Positions 1 to 6,517 of a stretch of DNA of 64,000 bases are shown piece by piece. The position numbers and the translations under genes were made by a program. Within the stretch, counting starts at the first letter, position 1; every line of letters starts with the position of its first letter. The notes beneath the pieces are model-generated. The model saw only the letters and a program-made list of their open reading frames with translations, ran no database searches and was not told where the DNA came from. This DNA comes from a virus, in the IMG/VR virus record IMGVR_UViG_3300032240_002475, positions 1 through 64,000 of that record, one strand, 5' to 3'.

Positions 1-129
1 ATTTAACCAATCATCTGCTTTATAATCTGGATGGTTTTCTTTCATATAATCAATACCCTTTACCCAAATCCAACAAAGATATGCCAATGCCGGTAATACT
101 ACCAATAATACTGTTAATATACTTGTCAT
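1..129 (-). CDS. Small membrane protein, C-terminus cut by window edge
   Basis: Open frame of 43 codons from an ATG at 129 running off the left edge, so the C-terminus is missing. The N-terminus is a hydrophobic stretch of about 20 residues (TSILTVLLVVLPALAYLCWI) followed by a charged segment with KENHPDYKADDW, which suggests a single membrane anchor and a cytoplasmic tail. It heads away from the 141-713 gene on the same strand. The family is not recognised. The gene is supported only by the open frame and the sensible membrane topology. Confidence 0.5.
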   Translation of the reverse strand, partial: MTSILTVLLVVLPALAYLCWIWVKGIDYMKENHPDYKADDWLN

Positions 130-140
130 AATTTATTTGT

Positions 141-713
141 TTAATCCCACCAACCTCTCATATCTGAACCATTGTACCATTCATTCCATACATCTTTGGT
201 CTTTTTTTCTTCGGTTGGTATTGTTTTAAAATATTTCTTATAATCTAAAATAGACTGACCTTTAAAGATATTCCACAACTCTCTCCATTCTCTATCATCT
301 ATTGTTGATGATAATTTAAATACTCTTTTGTTATGTTCGTTTTCTTCTTTGGTGTTGGTATCTAACAATCTACTAGCCCCATTTCCTAAATCTTCAAACT
401 CCAATGGCTTCAAATGTAGTTTACCTAATTCAGCTTCAGCTTGGTCAATATAATTATCATTTAAACGATTATTTAATAATTTAATTGCTCTCTTAATCTT
501 CTCTACTTTCTTACCTCTACTGACATTTTCTTCCATGCCGTTCTTTTCCAATTTATCAACCATAATAGTTAAGGAACGATGCAACATCTCCAATGTATAA
601 CGATAATCATACCATTGATGATTATATAATTCCTTACGGAAACGCCAAATGTTTCCAAAAAATCTTAGGATACCATATCTAATAAATTCCCATATTCTGT
701 ATCGTGTTGTCAT
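141..713 (-). CDS. Hypothetical protein, 190 aa
   Basis: Unrecognised 190-residue protein. The first 40 residues are rich in Arg, Tyr, Phe and Trp and could lie on a membrane surface; the middle (about 45-95) is predicted helical and charged (VSRGKKVEKIKRAIKLLNN). The C-terminus is Trp-rich and ends GWWD. Its ATG lies one base beyond the stop of the metallophosphoesterase gene on the same strand, so the two are probably co-transcribed. No catalytic motif was seen. Confidence 0.6.
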   Translation of the reverse strand: MTTRYRIWEFIRYGILRFFGNIWRFRKELYNHQWYDYRYTLEMLHRSLTIMVDKLEKNGMEENVSRGKKVEKIKRAIKLLNNRLNDNYIDQAEAELGKLHLKPLEFEDLGNGASRLLDTNTKEENEHNKRVFKLSSTIDDREWRELWNIFKGQSILDYKKYFKTIPTEEKKTKDVWNEWYNGSDMRGWWD

Positions 714-714
714 A

Positions 715-1470
715 TTACATTAAAAAGTTTATCTCTTTTGTTTGAAAATTGTAATCAAAAGTAATTGGTTTATTTTTATACTGATATTCCAATGATACAG
801 ATGCTCCATTAAAAGAATACATATCACCTACTTGTTTATACCCATAACCTTCGTGAACGTGCCCACAAAAATGTAGGTTTGGTTTTACAACCTGTAATCT
901 ATTGTAAAGGTCTTCACATCCAACTGGCAACCCACTATTGTATGCAACATCTAATGCTCCATACATAGGTCCGTGGGTAATTACAATGTTAGTATCTGTT
1001 GGAATGGTGTTCCAAAGTTTTGCAGCATCTTCACCTCTGTTTACATTAAATGCCCAATCTCTACCAAATGTAGGAGAGAAAGGTGAACCCCAAATCTTTA
1101 CACCATCTATTGTAATACTTTCATTTTCCAAATAGAATACACCACCTGCTAATCCAACTTCCAATAATTCACATAACCATTGTGGTTTTGCTTCATCAGC
1201 AGGTTCTTCATACGCTTTAAGTCCATCAAACCAATCTGCTTTCCTACGTTGTAATACTTCAGATTCAAATGTTAAGTCGTGATTACCTGCAATAAATACT
1301 TTGTTTGTGTAGTTATCTATTTTATTGAACCATTTGATAAATTGTTCAATTTCAGACCTTCTACCAATAGATGTAAAATCACCACTATGGATTAAAAGGT
1401 CTCCACCTGGCAGGTCTTCTTGAAGTTTTGAGTGGTTATTATGTGTATCACTTATGTGAGTTATTTTCAT
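715..1470 (-). CDS. Calcineurin-like metallophosphoesterase
   Basis: All the metal-binding blocks of the calcineurin-like superfamily are visible in order: SDTHNNH (D-x-H) near residue 8, HSGD near 29, GNHD near 63, ITHGP near 165 and CGHVHEG near 203. At 251 residues it matches the single-domain MPPED-type branch. These enzymes hydrolyse phosphomono- or diesters (nucleotides, cyclic nucleotides, nucleic-acid ends) with two bound metals; the substrate cannot be read from sequence. It overlaps the start-side 67-aa gene by 23 bp. A second, different metallophosphoesterase lies at 4120-4797. Confidence 0.9.
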   Translation of the reverse strand: MKITHISDTHNNHSKLQEDLPGGDLLIHSGDFTSIGRRSEIEQFIKWFNKIDNYTNKVFIAGNHDLTFESEVLQRRKADWFDGLKAYEEPADEAKPQWLCELLEVGLAGGVFYLENESITIDGVKIWGSPFSPTFGRDWAFNVNRGEDAAKLWNTIPTDTNIVITHGPMYGALDVAYNSGLPVGCEDLYNRLQVVKPNLHFCGHVHEGYGYKQVGDMYSFNGASVSLEYQYKNKPITFDYNFQTKEINFLM

Positions 1471-1651
1471 CTGATATGTAACCTAAGTTTGAGTATGCTA
1501 TTAATAAACTATCCAATGCAACTGATAAATGGTGCTTAACATCAGGATTTGCTATTGAAATGGGGTGATTTAAAATGTGGTCATCTAAATTGATTGATGT
1601 AATATGTATCCTATCCATCAACTCTAAATATTGTTCTTTGTTAGATTCCAT
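1448..1651 (-). CDS. Hypothetical protein, 67 aa
   Basis: Small acidic, helical protein of unknown family. It overlaps the metallophosphoesterase start by 23 bp and the upstream gene stop by 11 bp, the tight packing expected of a real co-transcribed phage gene. No motif was recognised. Confidence 0.55.
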   Translation of the reverse strand: MESNKEQYLELMDRIHITSINLDDHILNHPISIANPDVKHHLSVALDSLLIAYSNLGYISDENNSHK

Positions 1652-1901
1652 CAGTTGATTCTTTTTGTTTTTTCATAAAGTGTATATAATTTACTTTATC
1701 AAATTCATCTCCAATATTATCTGCGAATAGTAATTGTATATCTCTATTCATTCCAACTCCAATACCAACAAAACCAAATCCTTCACAAATAATTGATTTG
1801 TAATATCCTCTTGGTATTCCTGCTGCTATTTCTTCAATATCAAAATCCCAAGGCATTTCTGGGTCGTGAATCTCGCAGTATTGTTTACTAAACTCTGCCA
1901 T
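1641..1901 (-). CDS. Hypothetical protein, 86 aa
   Basis: The start was placed at the ATG at 1901 (MAEFSKQYCE) rather than at the longer in-frame ATG, because the longer version would run through the tRNA-like element upstream and because a host-type TATATTTG promoter box sits at 1920-1927. Gly-rich C-terminal half (GFGFVGIGVGMNRD). Family not recognised. It heads a - strand run 1901 to 141. Confidence 0.6.
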   Translation of the reverse strand: MAEFSKQYCEIHDPEMPWDFDIEEIAAGIPRGYYKSIICEGFGFVGIGVGMNRDIQLLFADNIGDEFDKVNYIHFMKKQKESTDGI

Positions 1902-1919
1902 ATTATTTATTTTATAAAA

Positions 1920-1927
1920 CAAATATA
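1920..1927 (-). promoter_or_regulatory. Bacteroidetes-type -7 box TATATTTG
   Basis: TATATTTG read on the - strand, 18 nt before the ATG at 1901. It matches the Bacteroidetes primary sigma -7 consensus TAnnTTTG. Confidence 0.5.
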
Positions 1928-1951
1928 CGAAAAATATTTCATATATCCAAG

Positions 1952-2126
1952 TGGCTGTGGTAGGAGGATTCGAACCATCCAAAGGGAGATTCAGTAAATA
2001 ACATCCGCTGGCCAGCTTGGTGGTCTACCCCATATTACTTACCTATTTCTTTGTCCCTGCCCCCGAGACAGGAGGGTGTGTCTGCCAAGGTAGTGACACT
2101 GCACTACCGAATTTCACCATACCACA
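1952..2126 (-). ncRNA. Expanded tRNA-like RNA (degenerate or insertion-bearing tRNA)
   Basis: On the - strand the ends form a perfect 7-bp acceptor stem TGTGGTA/TACCACA, followed by a discriminator G and an encoded CCA. A TTCGAAT T-loop lies where expected, although its stem is imperfect. The interior is about 100 nt longer than a tRNA and contains a perfect 7-bp hairpin GGTAGTG/CACTACC and others. It sits 5 bp from tRNA-Ser on the same strand. It could be an intron-bearing tRNA, a decayed tRNA or another RNA with a tRNA-like end. I could not assign an anticodon. Confidence 0.45.
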
Positions 2127-2131
2127 ATGTG

Positions 2132-2216
2132 AGGAGAGTGAGGGATTCGAACCCCCGGTCCTGTTACAGACAATAGTTTTCAAGACTATCTCGTTCGACC
2201 GCTCTGACAACTCTCC
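2132..2216 (-). tRNA. tRNA-Ser (TGA)
   Basis: Cloverleaf with a 7-bp acceptor GGAGAGT/ACTCTCC, anticodon loop CTTGAAA (anticodon TGA), a long class II variable arm typical of serine tRNAs and a T-loop TTCGAAT. CCA is not encoded. Confidence 0.9.
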
Positions 2217-2218
2217 TT

Positions 2219-2776
2219 TTATTCTTCTTCGTAATTCTTTAAATCTTCAATAACTTCTTTATGTATTCTTCTTTCTTCATCCAACAGTTCTTCAAGCATT
2301 TCATAAACCTCTTCTCTATACTCATCATCTTCATAGAATTTACCAACATCTACTAATGCATCCAAATATTCCTCTGTACCATATTCCGATGAATAGTATG
2401 CTACACCCATTGGGTCTAAACTTTCATCTTCAAATCTGTTCTCAATTACAACATCTTCTTTAATACATATCAGTTTAGAACATAGTTGTTTAAGTAATGG
2501 ATTAACTGCATCCCATGCCGATGTTAGATTGATTGTGATTTCATCTTCTGATTCATCTTCAATTTGTCCAAACACCCATTTAGCACCTACATTTTCCAAA
2601 ACCCATTCCCTATCATAATCATCGTTCGTCCAATCCTTATCATATATACCATTGATTAGGTCTATTGTACCTGTATCACCAATCTCATCCTTTACAGAAA
2701 AGATTCTTTGTAACTCATCAATAACTGCTTGATTGCAGTTCTTAACTTTAATGTAATTTTCTACATGATTTGCCAT
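2219..2776 (-). CDS. Api92/YubB-like ferredoxin-fold phage protein
   Basis: 185-residue acidic protein beginning MANHVENYIKV, with a WVLENVGAKWVFG block near residues 58-70. This resembles the Api92-like/YubB ferredoxin-fold proteins of phages and plasmids (a start such as MANWxxN and a later WGTKW-like motif). That family has no settled function. The C-terminal 50 residues form a very acidic helix with many Glu. The gene lies between tRNA-Ser and tRNA-Met on the same strand. The family call is by motif memory and is moderate. Confidence 0.6.
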   Translation of the reverse strand: MANHVENYIKVKNCNQAVIDELQRIFSVKDEIGDTGTIDLINGIYDKDWTNDDYDREWVLENVGAKWVFGQIEDESEDEITINLTSAWDAVNPLLKQLCSKLICIKEDVVIENRFEDESLDPMGVAYYSSEYGTEEYLDALVDVGKFYEDDEYREEVYEMLEELLDEERRIHKEVIEDLKNYEEE

Positions 2777-2796
2777 AACTTATTGTTTAATTTGTG

Positions 2797-2870
2797 TGGA
2801 CCAGATAGGACTCGAACCTATGACCTTCTCGTTATGAGCGAGCTGCGCTAACCAACTGCGCTACAAGTCC
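2797..2870 (-). tRNA. tRNA-Met or Ile2 (CAT)
   Basis: GGACTTG/CTGGTCC acceptor (one T-T mismatch), D-arm GCGCAGTTGGTTAGCGC, anticodon loop CTCATAA (CAT) and T-arm ATAGG/CCTAT around TTCGAGT. A second CAT tRNA lies at 27129-27202; one of the two could be a lysidine-modified Ile tRNA. Confidence 0.92.
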
Positions 2871-2926
2871 ATATCGTTTAATCTAACGATAAAATCTAAT
2901 ATCGTTTCTTTCAACGATAAATGAGG

Positions 2927-3034
2927 TGCCAGAGGAGGGATTGGCTACCCACACGTAGTCCTTTTCGGTTACTGCACCACTTCGAATCAGGCACGTCTAA
3001 TGGTTGTACTTCTCATTCTTTCCGCCACTCTGGC
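2927..3034 (-). ncRNA. tRNA-like element with inserted 48-bp repeat
   Basis: The ends pair as a perfect 7-bp acceptor GCCAGAG/CTCTGGC with a following A, and the 5' side (GCCAGAGTGGCGGAA) looks like a class II Leu/Ser D-arm start. The interior lacks a normal T-loop (AGCCAAT) and carries the 48-bp block at 2973-3020 that recurs at 3507-3554. Most likely a decayed tRNA disrupted by a duplication, but an unusual functional RNA cannot be excluded. Confidence 0.35.
2973..3020. repeat. 48-bp direct repeat, copy 1
   Basis: This block and 3507-3554 are identical except for one base (T/C near the right end). It begins tgcaccacttcgaatcaggc. Copy 1 lies inside a tRNA-like element, copy 2 inside the 3' end of a kinase gene. 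Confidence 0.9.
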
Positions 3035-3042
3035 ATATATCT

Positions 3043-3450
3043 TTACTTTTTTATATCCTCTTTTAAGTATCTGATTAATTCTTTATCATTTGGCTGGATA
3101 CTATAATTGTTCTTAAAGAATATTTCATAACTATCACTACCATACTTACCAATACCATATAACATAGTAGCATCATTACCATCCCATATTAAATAATCTA
3201 AACTCATTTGTAAAAGTCTTTTATATCTTATATTAACCATTCCCAAAGGTTTGATAATTTTTTTTACAAATTGCTCATCCGCATTAATCAATTCGGTTGG
3301 AGTTGGAAAATAATAAAGAAATTCAGGCAATACCATCTTCACCGGCTTTCTTCCAGTCTGATTTAACATAATAACACCTATCATATGCTCCCAAGCATTT
3401 GAAATTTGTTTTTGTACCATCAAATCATCACGTAGAGGAACGAATTTCAT
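3043..3450 (-). CDS. MBD4-like HhH-GPD DNA glycosylase
   Basis: 135-residue protein that matches the C-terminal glycosylase domain of MBD4 rather than bacterial MutY/Nth. It has VIMLNQTGRKPV near 26-37, FPTPTELINAD near 49, IIKPLGMVNIRYKRL near 65-79, the helix-hairpin-helix LYGIGKYGSDSYEIF at 97-111, and the catalytic-type Asp at about 122 in PNDKEL. No bifunctional Lys or iron-sulfur Cys cluster is present, so a monofunctional base-excision enzyme acting on G:T or G:U-type mismatches or damaged pyrimidines is expected. It lies 7 bp from the kinase gene, apparently in the same transcript. Confidence 0.8.
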   Translation of the reverse strand: MKFVPLRDDLMVQKQISNAWEHMIGVIMLNQTGRKPVKMVLPEFLYYFPTPTELINADEQFVKKIIKPLGMVNIRYKRLLQMSLDYLIWDGNDATMLYGIGKYGSDSYEIFFKNNYSIQPNDKELIRYLKEDIKK

Positions 3451-3456
3451 ACTATC

Positions 3457-3810
3457 TTATTTAATTAGATTATATAGTGGAGAATAACGGATTAGAACCG
3501 ATGTCTTGCACCACTTCGAATCAGGCACGTCTAATGGTTGTACTTCCCATTCTTGGGTGAAAGTATTTGAAACTGCGATTTCAGGGTAATATTGTTGGTT
3601 ATTTTGATGTTCAATCATTTTTGTTTCAACCTGTTCTTTACACCATTCATGAGCATATTTTAACTTGGTGGCATCAAAACGATATATACCATCTTCACCT
3701 ACAAAAAATTTATCAGCTTCACATACCGCATAATCATTCCAAATTGCAGTTGCAAATGATGTTTTACCTGAACCAGGTAATCCTCTTATTAAAAACAGCA
3801 CTCCACTCAT
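3457..3810 (-). CDS. P-loop nucleotide kinase, C-terminus replaced
   Basis: 117 residues. A Walker A RGLPGSGKTSFA at 9-20 and the Asp/Lys pair EADKFF near 31 place it with AAA_33/zeta-like small-molecule kinases (polynucleotide or nucleoside kinase type). NTFTQEWEVQP at 82-92 is the conserved core, after which homologues normally continue with a helix and another strand. Here the reading changes to LDVPDSKWCK exactly where the 48-bp repeat begins, so the last 25 residues look foreign and the lid and C-terminal region are lost. The protein may be inactive or have an altered end. It overlaps the upstream gene by 4 bp. Confidence 0.75.
   Translation of the reverse strand: MSGVLFLIRGLPGSGKTSFATAIWNDYAVCEADKFFVGEDGIYRFDATKLKYAHEWCKEQVETKMIEHQNNQQYYPEIAVSNTFTQEWEVQPLDVPDSKWCKTSVLIRYSPLYNLIK
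3507..3554. repeat. 48-bp direct repeat, copy 2
   Basis: Near-identical to 2973-3020 (47 of 48 positions by eye). It encodes the point where the kinase C-terminus departs from its family. Downstream on the - strand (3477-3506) is a stretch resembling a tRNA 3' half (T-loop TTCTAAT then ATTCTCC). Confidence 0.9.
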
Positions 3811-4127
3811 AAATTATTATCTATATTCCATATGTTAAAAAAATCAAATTCGTTTTCAGTTTCCCACCCATGTAATCTCATACTAATTTCATTTCGGGTT
3901 TCCAAAGATAATGCTTTTGCAATAAATTCTCTACTTACTGCGTGAATCATTTGGACCATCATCACAAAATTACAACCTTCATTTTTTAAATGAATTATTC
4001 TATTAATCTTTTCATCTACATATTCAACCTCATCGAAAGTCCTCCAAAAGCGAATACAAATCGTTTGTAATTCTTCGAAGCATTCATCTTTTGGAGGTGT
4101 ATAGAATAATTTAACTGACTTATCCAT
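3807..4127 (-). CDS. Hypothetical protein, 106 aa
   Basis: Start placed at MDKSVKLFY (ATG at 4127), which overlaps the upstream phosphoesterase stop by 8 bp and the kinase start by 4 bp. A mainly helical protein with a hydrophobic centre (NFVMMVQMIHAVSREFIAKAL). No family recognised. Translational coupling with both neighbours is likely. Confidence 0.6.
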   Translation of the reverse strand: MDKSVKLFYTPPKDECFEELQTICIRFWRTFDEVEYVDEKINRIIHLKNEGCNFVMMVQMIHAVSREFIAKALSLETRNEISMRLHGWETENEFDFFNIWNIDNNL

Positions 4128-4797
4128 TATCTTTATTTTGAATATCATCTAAGTGGTGGTCATAGTCCCCTATTTCAGAAACTTTAGGTCTGTTTCTAAG
4201 TAATGGAACAACTTCCCTATAAACATTGTATGGTCTAAACTCAGTGTGACCGTCCATACCCACATCCATTCTTTGACCTTTACTAAGTTTTAAATTGTTT
4301 GGTAAGTGGCAGTGACCGTGTAAGTGCATCACACCTTTACCAAGACCATCCCACGAACTTATTGGGTAGTGCATCAAACAAAACTTAAACTGTCCCATTT
4401 CAAGTGTATTGTAGTGAGAAACAGATTTAAATAACCCCTGACATCCATCTCTATTGTTTTCAATGTGGTGGTCGTGATTTCCTAACACTAAGTGAATGTT
4501 TTTACAGATGATTCTGTCCCAAAATTCACGTATTTGTTCATATCCACCAAAAGACCAGTCACCAAGGTGAATTAACATATCATCTTGACCAACAACTTTA
4601 TTGATGTTGTTGATAATTGTGGTATTCATTTTTTCTATTGTGGAAAAATCGCGAGTTTGAGACACAGGGATTTCACCTGATGGGGTTCTCCAACTGGTCA
4701 CACCCCTACATATATTCTTGTGAGAATAGTGGGTGTCAGAAGTAATCCATACATTAACTTCTGGGATATTTTTAGTATCTACAGGGACTTTTATCAT
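4120..4797 (-). CDS. Phage metallophosphoesterase
   Basis: 225 residues with calcineurin-like metal motifs: TSDTHYSHKNI near residue 19, HLGDWSFGG near 81, LVLGNHDHH near 105, LMHYPISSW near 142 and HLHGHCHL near 159. This branch is common in large phages and on plasmids; the substrate is unknown. It shares only the active-site pattern with the 715-1470 enzyme, so the two are not recent duplicates. A TATCTTTG box lies just upstream at 4802-4809 on the - strand. Confidence 0.9.
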   Translation of the reverse strand: MIKVPVDTKNIPEVNVWITSDTHYSHKNICRGVTSWRTPSGEIPVSQTRDFSTIEKMNTTIINNINKVVGQDDMLIHLGDWSFGGYEQIREFWDRIICKNIHLVLGNHDHHIENNRDGCQGLFKSVSHYNTLEMGQFKFCLMHYPISSWDGLGKGVMHLHGHCHLPNNLKLSKGQRMDVGMDGHTEFRPYNVYREVVPLLRNRPKVSEIGDYDHHLDDIQNKDNG

Positions 4798-4801
4798 ACA
4801 A

Positions 4802-4809
4802 CAAAGATA
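4802..4809 (-). promoter_or_regulatory. Bacteroidetes-type -7 box TATCTTTG
   Basis: Reads TATCTTTG on the - strand, 4 nt before the ATG of the phosphoesterase gene, which would give an almost leaderless mRNA. Confidence 0.5.
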
Positions 4810-4813
4810 AGAA

Positions 4814-5068
4814 TTATTCTGTGATTAAAAAAATGGGATTTTGGTCTCCAGCAAATAAACCTAAAATATTGTATTCGTAAAATTCAATAGCTTCAAGTGG
4901 AGTCATTCCATCTCTGTCTTCAAGAGTTTGAAGAACTTTGTTTTTTGAGTATAGGATTCTCGGTCCATTACCGAATTCCTCAACAATTCCAATAATTGCA
5001 TCATTAAGACCATCTAATAATACGGCCCCTTCTGCTTGTTCGTTAATATCGTCGATTGAAATTGTCAT
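4814..5068 (-). CDS. Conserved phage hypothetical protein, 84 aa
   Basis: Start placed at MTISIDDIN (ATG at 5068); the longer frame adds a hydrophobic tail with no support. Contains DGMTPLEAIEFYEYNILG, a pattern I recognise from small uncharacterised phage proteins. No function known. Transcribed towards the phosphoesterase. Confidence 0.6.
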   Translation of the reverse strand: MTISIDDINEQAEGAVLLDGLNDAIIGIVEEFGNGPRILYSKNKVLQTLEDRDGMTPLEAIEFYEYNILGLFAGDQNPIFLITE

Positions 5069-5208
5069 AAAAAAAACGAAAGAAGTCCAAAGTGAAGGCG
5101 ATAAGTAAATTACCAAGATACTATCAAAATGAAGTTGGACTCCTCCCGTTTCAAAATAATAGAATTTCTTCAGAAATAAGTCAAATGAAAAAAAGAAGAT
5201 TTATAAAC

Positions 5209-5217
5209 TATTTATAA
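5209..5217 (+). promoter_or_regulatory. Late-promoter-like box TATTTATAA
   Basis: TATTTATAA 13 nt before the ATG at 5231. It is one of over twenty matching boxes in front of virion and putative virion genes in this window. Confidence 0.5.
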
Positions 5218-5230
5218 TAAAAATATTATT

Positions 5231-6484
5231 ATGAGAGGTTATTTTGGATTAGGTCAATTATCTGCAACTGAAAAGTCTGATATTTTGAACCAACATAAAA
5301 GTGTCTATAACGGTTACCAAACAATGCAACCGCAAGTATCAAATACTCAACCATTAACTGTATATGATTTTGCTGGAGACAAAGAAGGATTGGTAGTTAA
5401 TAATAAAGGTGAAGTAAAAAAATATACAAACATGGGAATCAACGAACAAGTTGAAACTAATGAAGTTTGTGATGATTGTGGTGCAATGGAAATGAGTGAA
5501 GGCGAATGTTCTGAGTGTGGTGGTATGATGCGTGAAGGAGAATGTTCTGAATGTGGGTGGAAAGGTGAAGTTGGTGATATGGATGAACATTGGCAAGACG
5601 GTGACCCACAATATACAAGATTAGAGGAAGGTGCGGAATGTTCAGAATGTGGAGGAATGATGTATGAAGGAGAATGTTCTGAATGTGGATGGAAAGGTCA
5701 AATGGATGAAGAAACAGGACATTTGGATGACATTTATAAAGTGAGAGACCTAAACTTAAAACATGGTGATTTTGACTATGTTGAAGGTGGTGGAAATGAC
5801 TACGGAACTTTTGAAGGAATGCATAAAGGGTTATATAAAGAACAAGATGAATTTGTAAACTACGAAGATAATTTTGAAGACCCTGATAATGAGGACGATG
5901 GATTTGAAGATTTGGAAACTGGTGAAGAAATAGATGAACAAGGTGGAAATACAAATGATATGGATGTATCTGATGTTGACCCAGCTTTTGATTTTGAGTC
6001 AAACGGACCAATGGCTGGTGGAGATGTTTACCCTGTTAATGAAGATGGTGAATGTGAAGAATGTTGGGAACCAATGGAATCAGCTTGGGCTGACGAACTT
6101 GATGAAGTAGATGTTTCAGGAGTTCAAGGAATTTACGGAGGTATGAAAAAAGCTTATGATTTTGATAGTGAAGGACCTGGTAAAGCAGGACCTTATCAAC
6201 ATAGTCAGTACGAAGGTGAAACTGACGAGCAATATTTACCACCACACGGTTGGAAAAAAATGGCAAGACAACAAGCCGCTCAAGATAAAGGAGAAGATTT
6301 TGACCCTGACGAATTTGACCCATCTGACTACGAAGACTTAGACCCACTAAGTTCATGGGAAGATATTAAATCTTATTTTGGCGATAATGATTGGAGTGAA
6401 GTTGATGAAGATTTACAAGAATCATTCCATGTACAAAGAAATAAAATTACAGAAATGTTTAACAGATTCAGTAAATACAACTAA
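5231..6484 (+). CDS. Acidic zinc-ribbon repeat protein, probable virion component
   Basis: 417 residues. The N-terminus (LSATEKSDILNQHK) resembles the packaging helices seen in other putative virion proteins here. From about 78 to 180 come repeated Cys knuckles CDDCG, CSECGGMM and CSECGWKG arranged as at least two paired zinc ribbons, with a further CEEC near 275. The rest is strongly Asp/Glu-rich with no clear fold. It is preceded by a late-type box and followed by a strong terminator, so it forms a one-gene late unit. It may bind nucleic acid or partner proteins inside the head; this is inference. Function unknown. Confidence 0.7.
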   Translation: MRGYFGLGQLSATEKSDILNQHKSVYNGYQTMQPQVSNTQPLTVYDFAGDKEGLVVNNKGEVKKYTNMGINEQVETNEVCDDCGAMEMSEGECSECGGMMREGECSECGWKGEVGDMDEHWQDGDPQYTRLEEGAECSECGGMMYEGECSECGWKGQMDEETGHLDDIYKVRDLNLKHGDFDYVEGGGNDYGTFEGMHKGLYKEQDEFVNYEDNFEDPDNEDDGFEDLETGEEIDEQGGNTNDMDVSDVDPAFDFESNGPMAGGDVYPVNEDGECEECWEPMESAWADELDEVDVSGVQGIYGGMKKAYDFDSEGPGKAGPYQHSQYEGETDEQYLPPHGWKKMARQQAAQDKGEDFDPDEFDPSDYEDLDPLSSWEDIKSYFGDNDWSEVDEDLQESFHVQRNKITEMFNRFSKYN

Positions 6485-6489
6485 TAACA

Positions 6490-6517
6490 AACCCCTCTTA
6501 ATGGAGGGGTTTTTTTA
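6490..6517 (+). terminator. Intrinsic terminator
   Basis: CCCCTC-TTAATG-GAGGGG stem followed by a T run, directly after the stop at 6484. Confidence 0.85.

Noticed and set aside
3477-3546. A tRNA overlapping the kinase 3' end
   Set aside because: Only a T-arm-like and acceptor 3' side are visible. There is no GG-bearing D-loop and the acceptor 5' strand has a mismatch.
5457-6011. Long antisense frames opposite acidic genes (also at 44155, 54233, 60736)
   Set aside because: They arise from codon bias on the complementary strand, and have low-complexity His/Leu or Ser/Pro composition and no promoter boxes.
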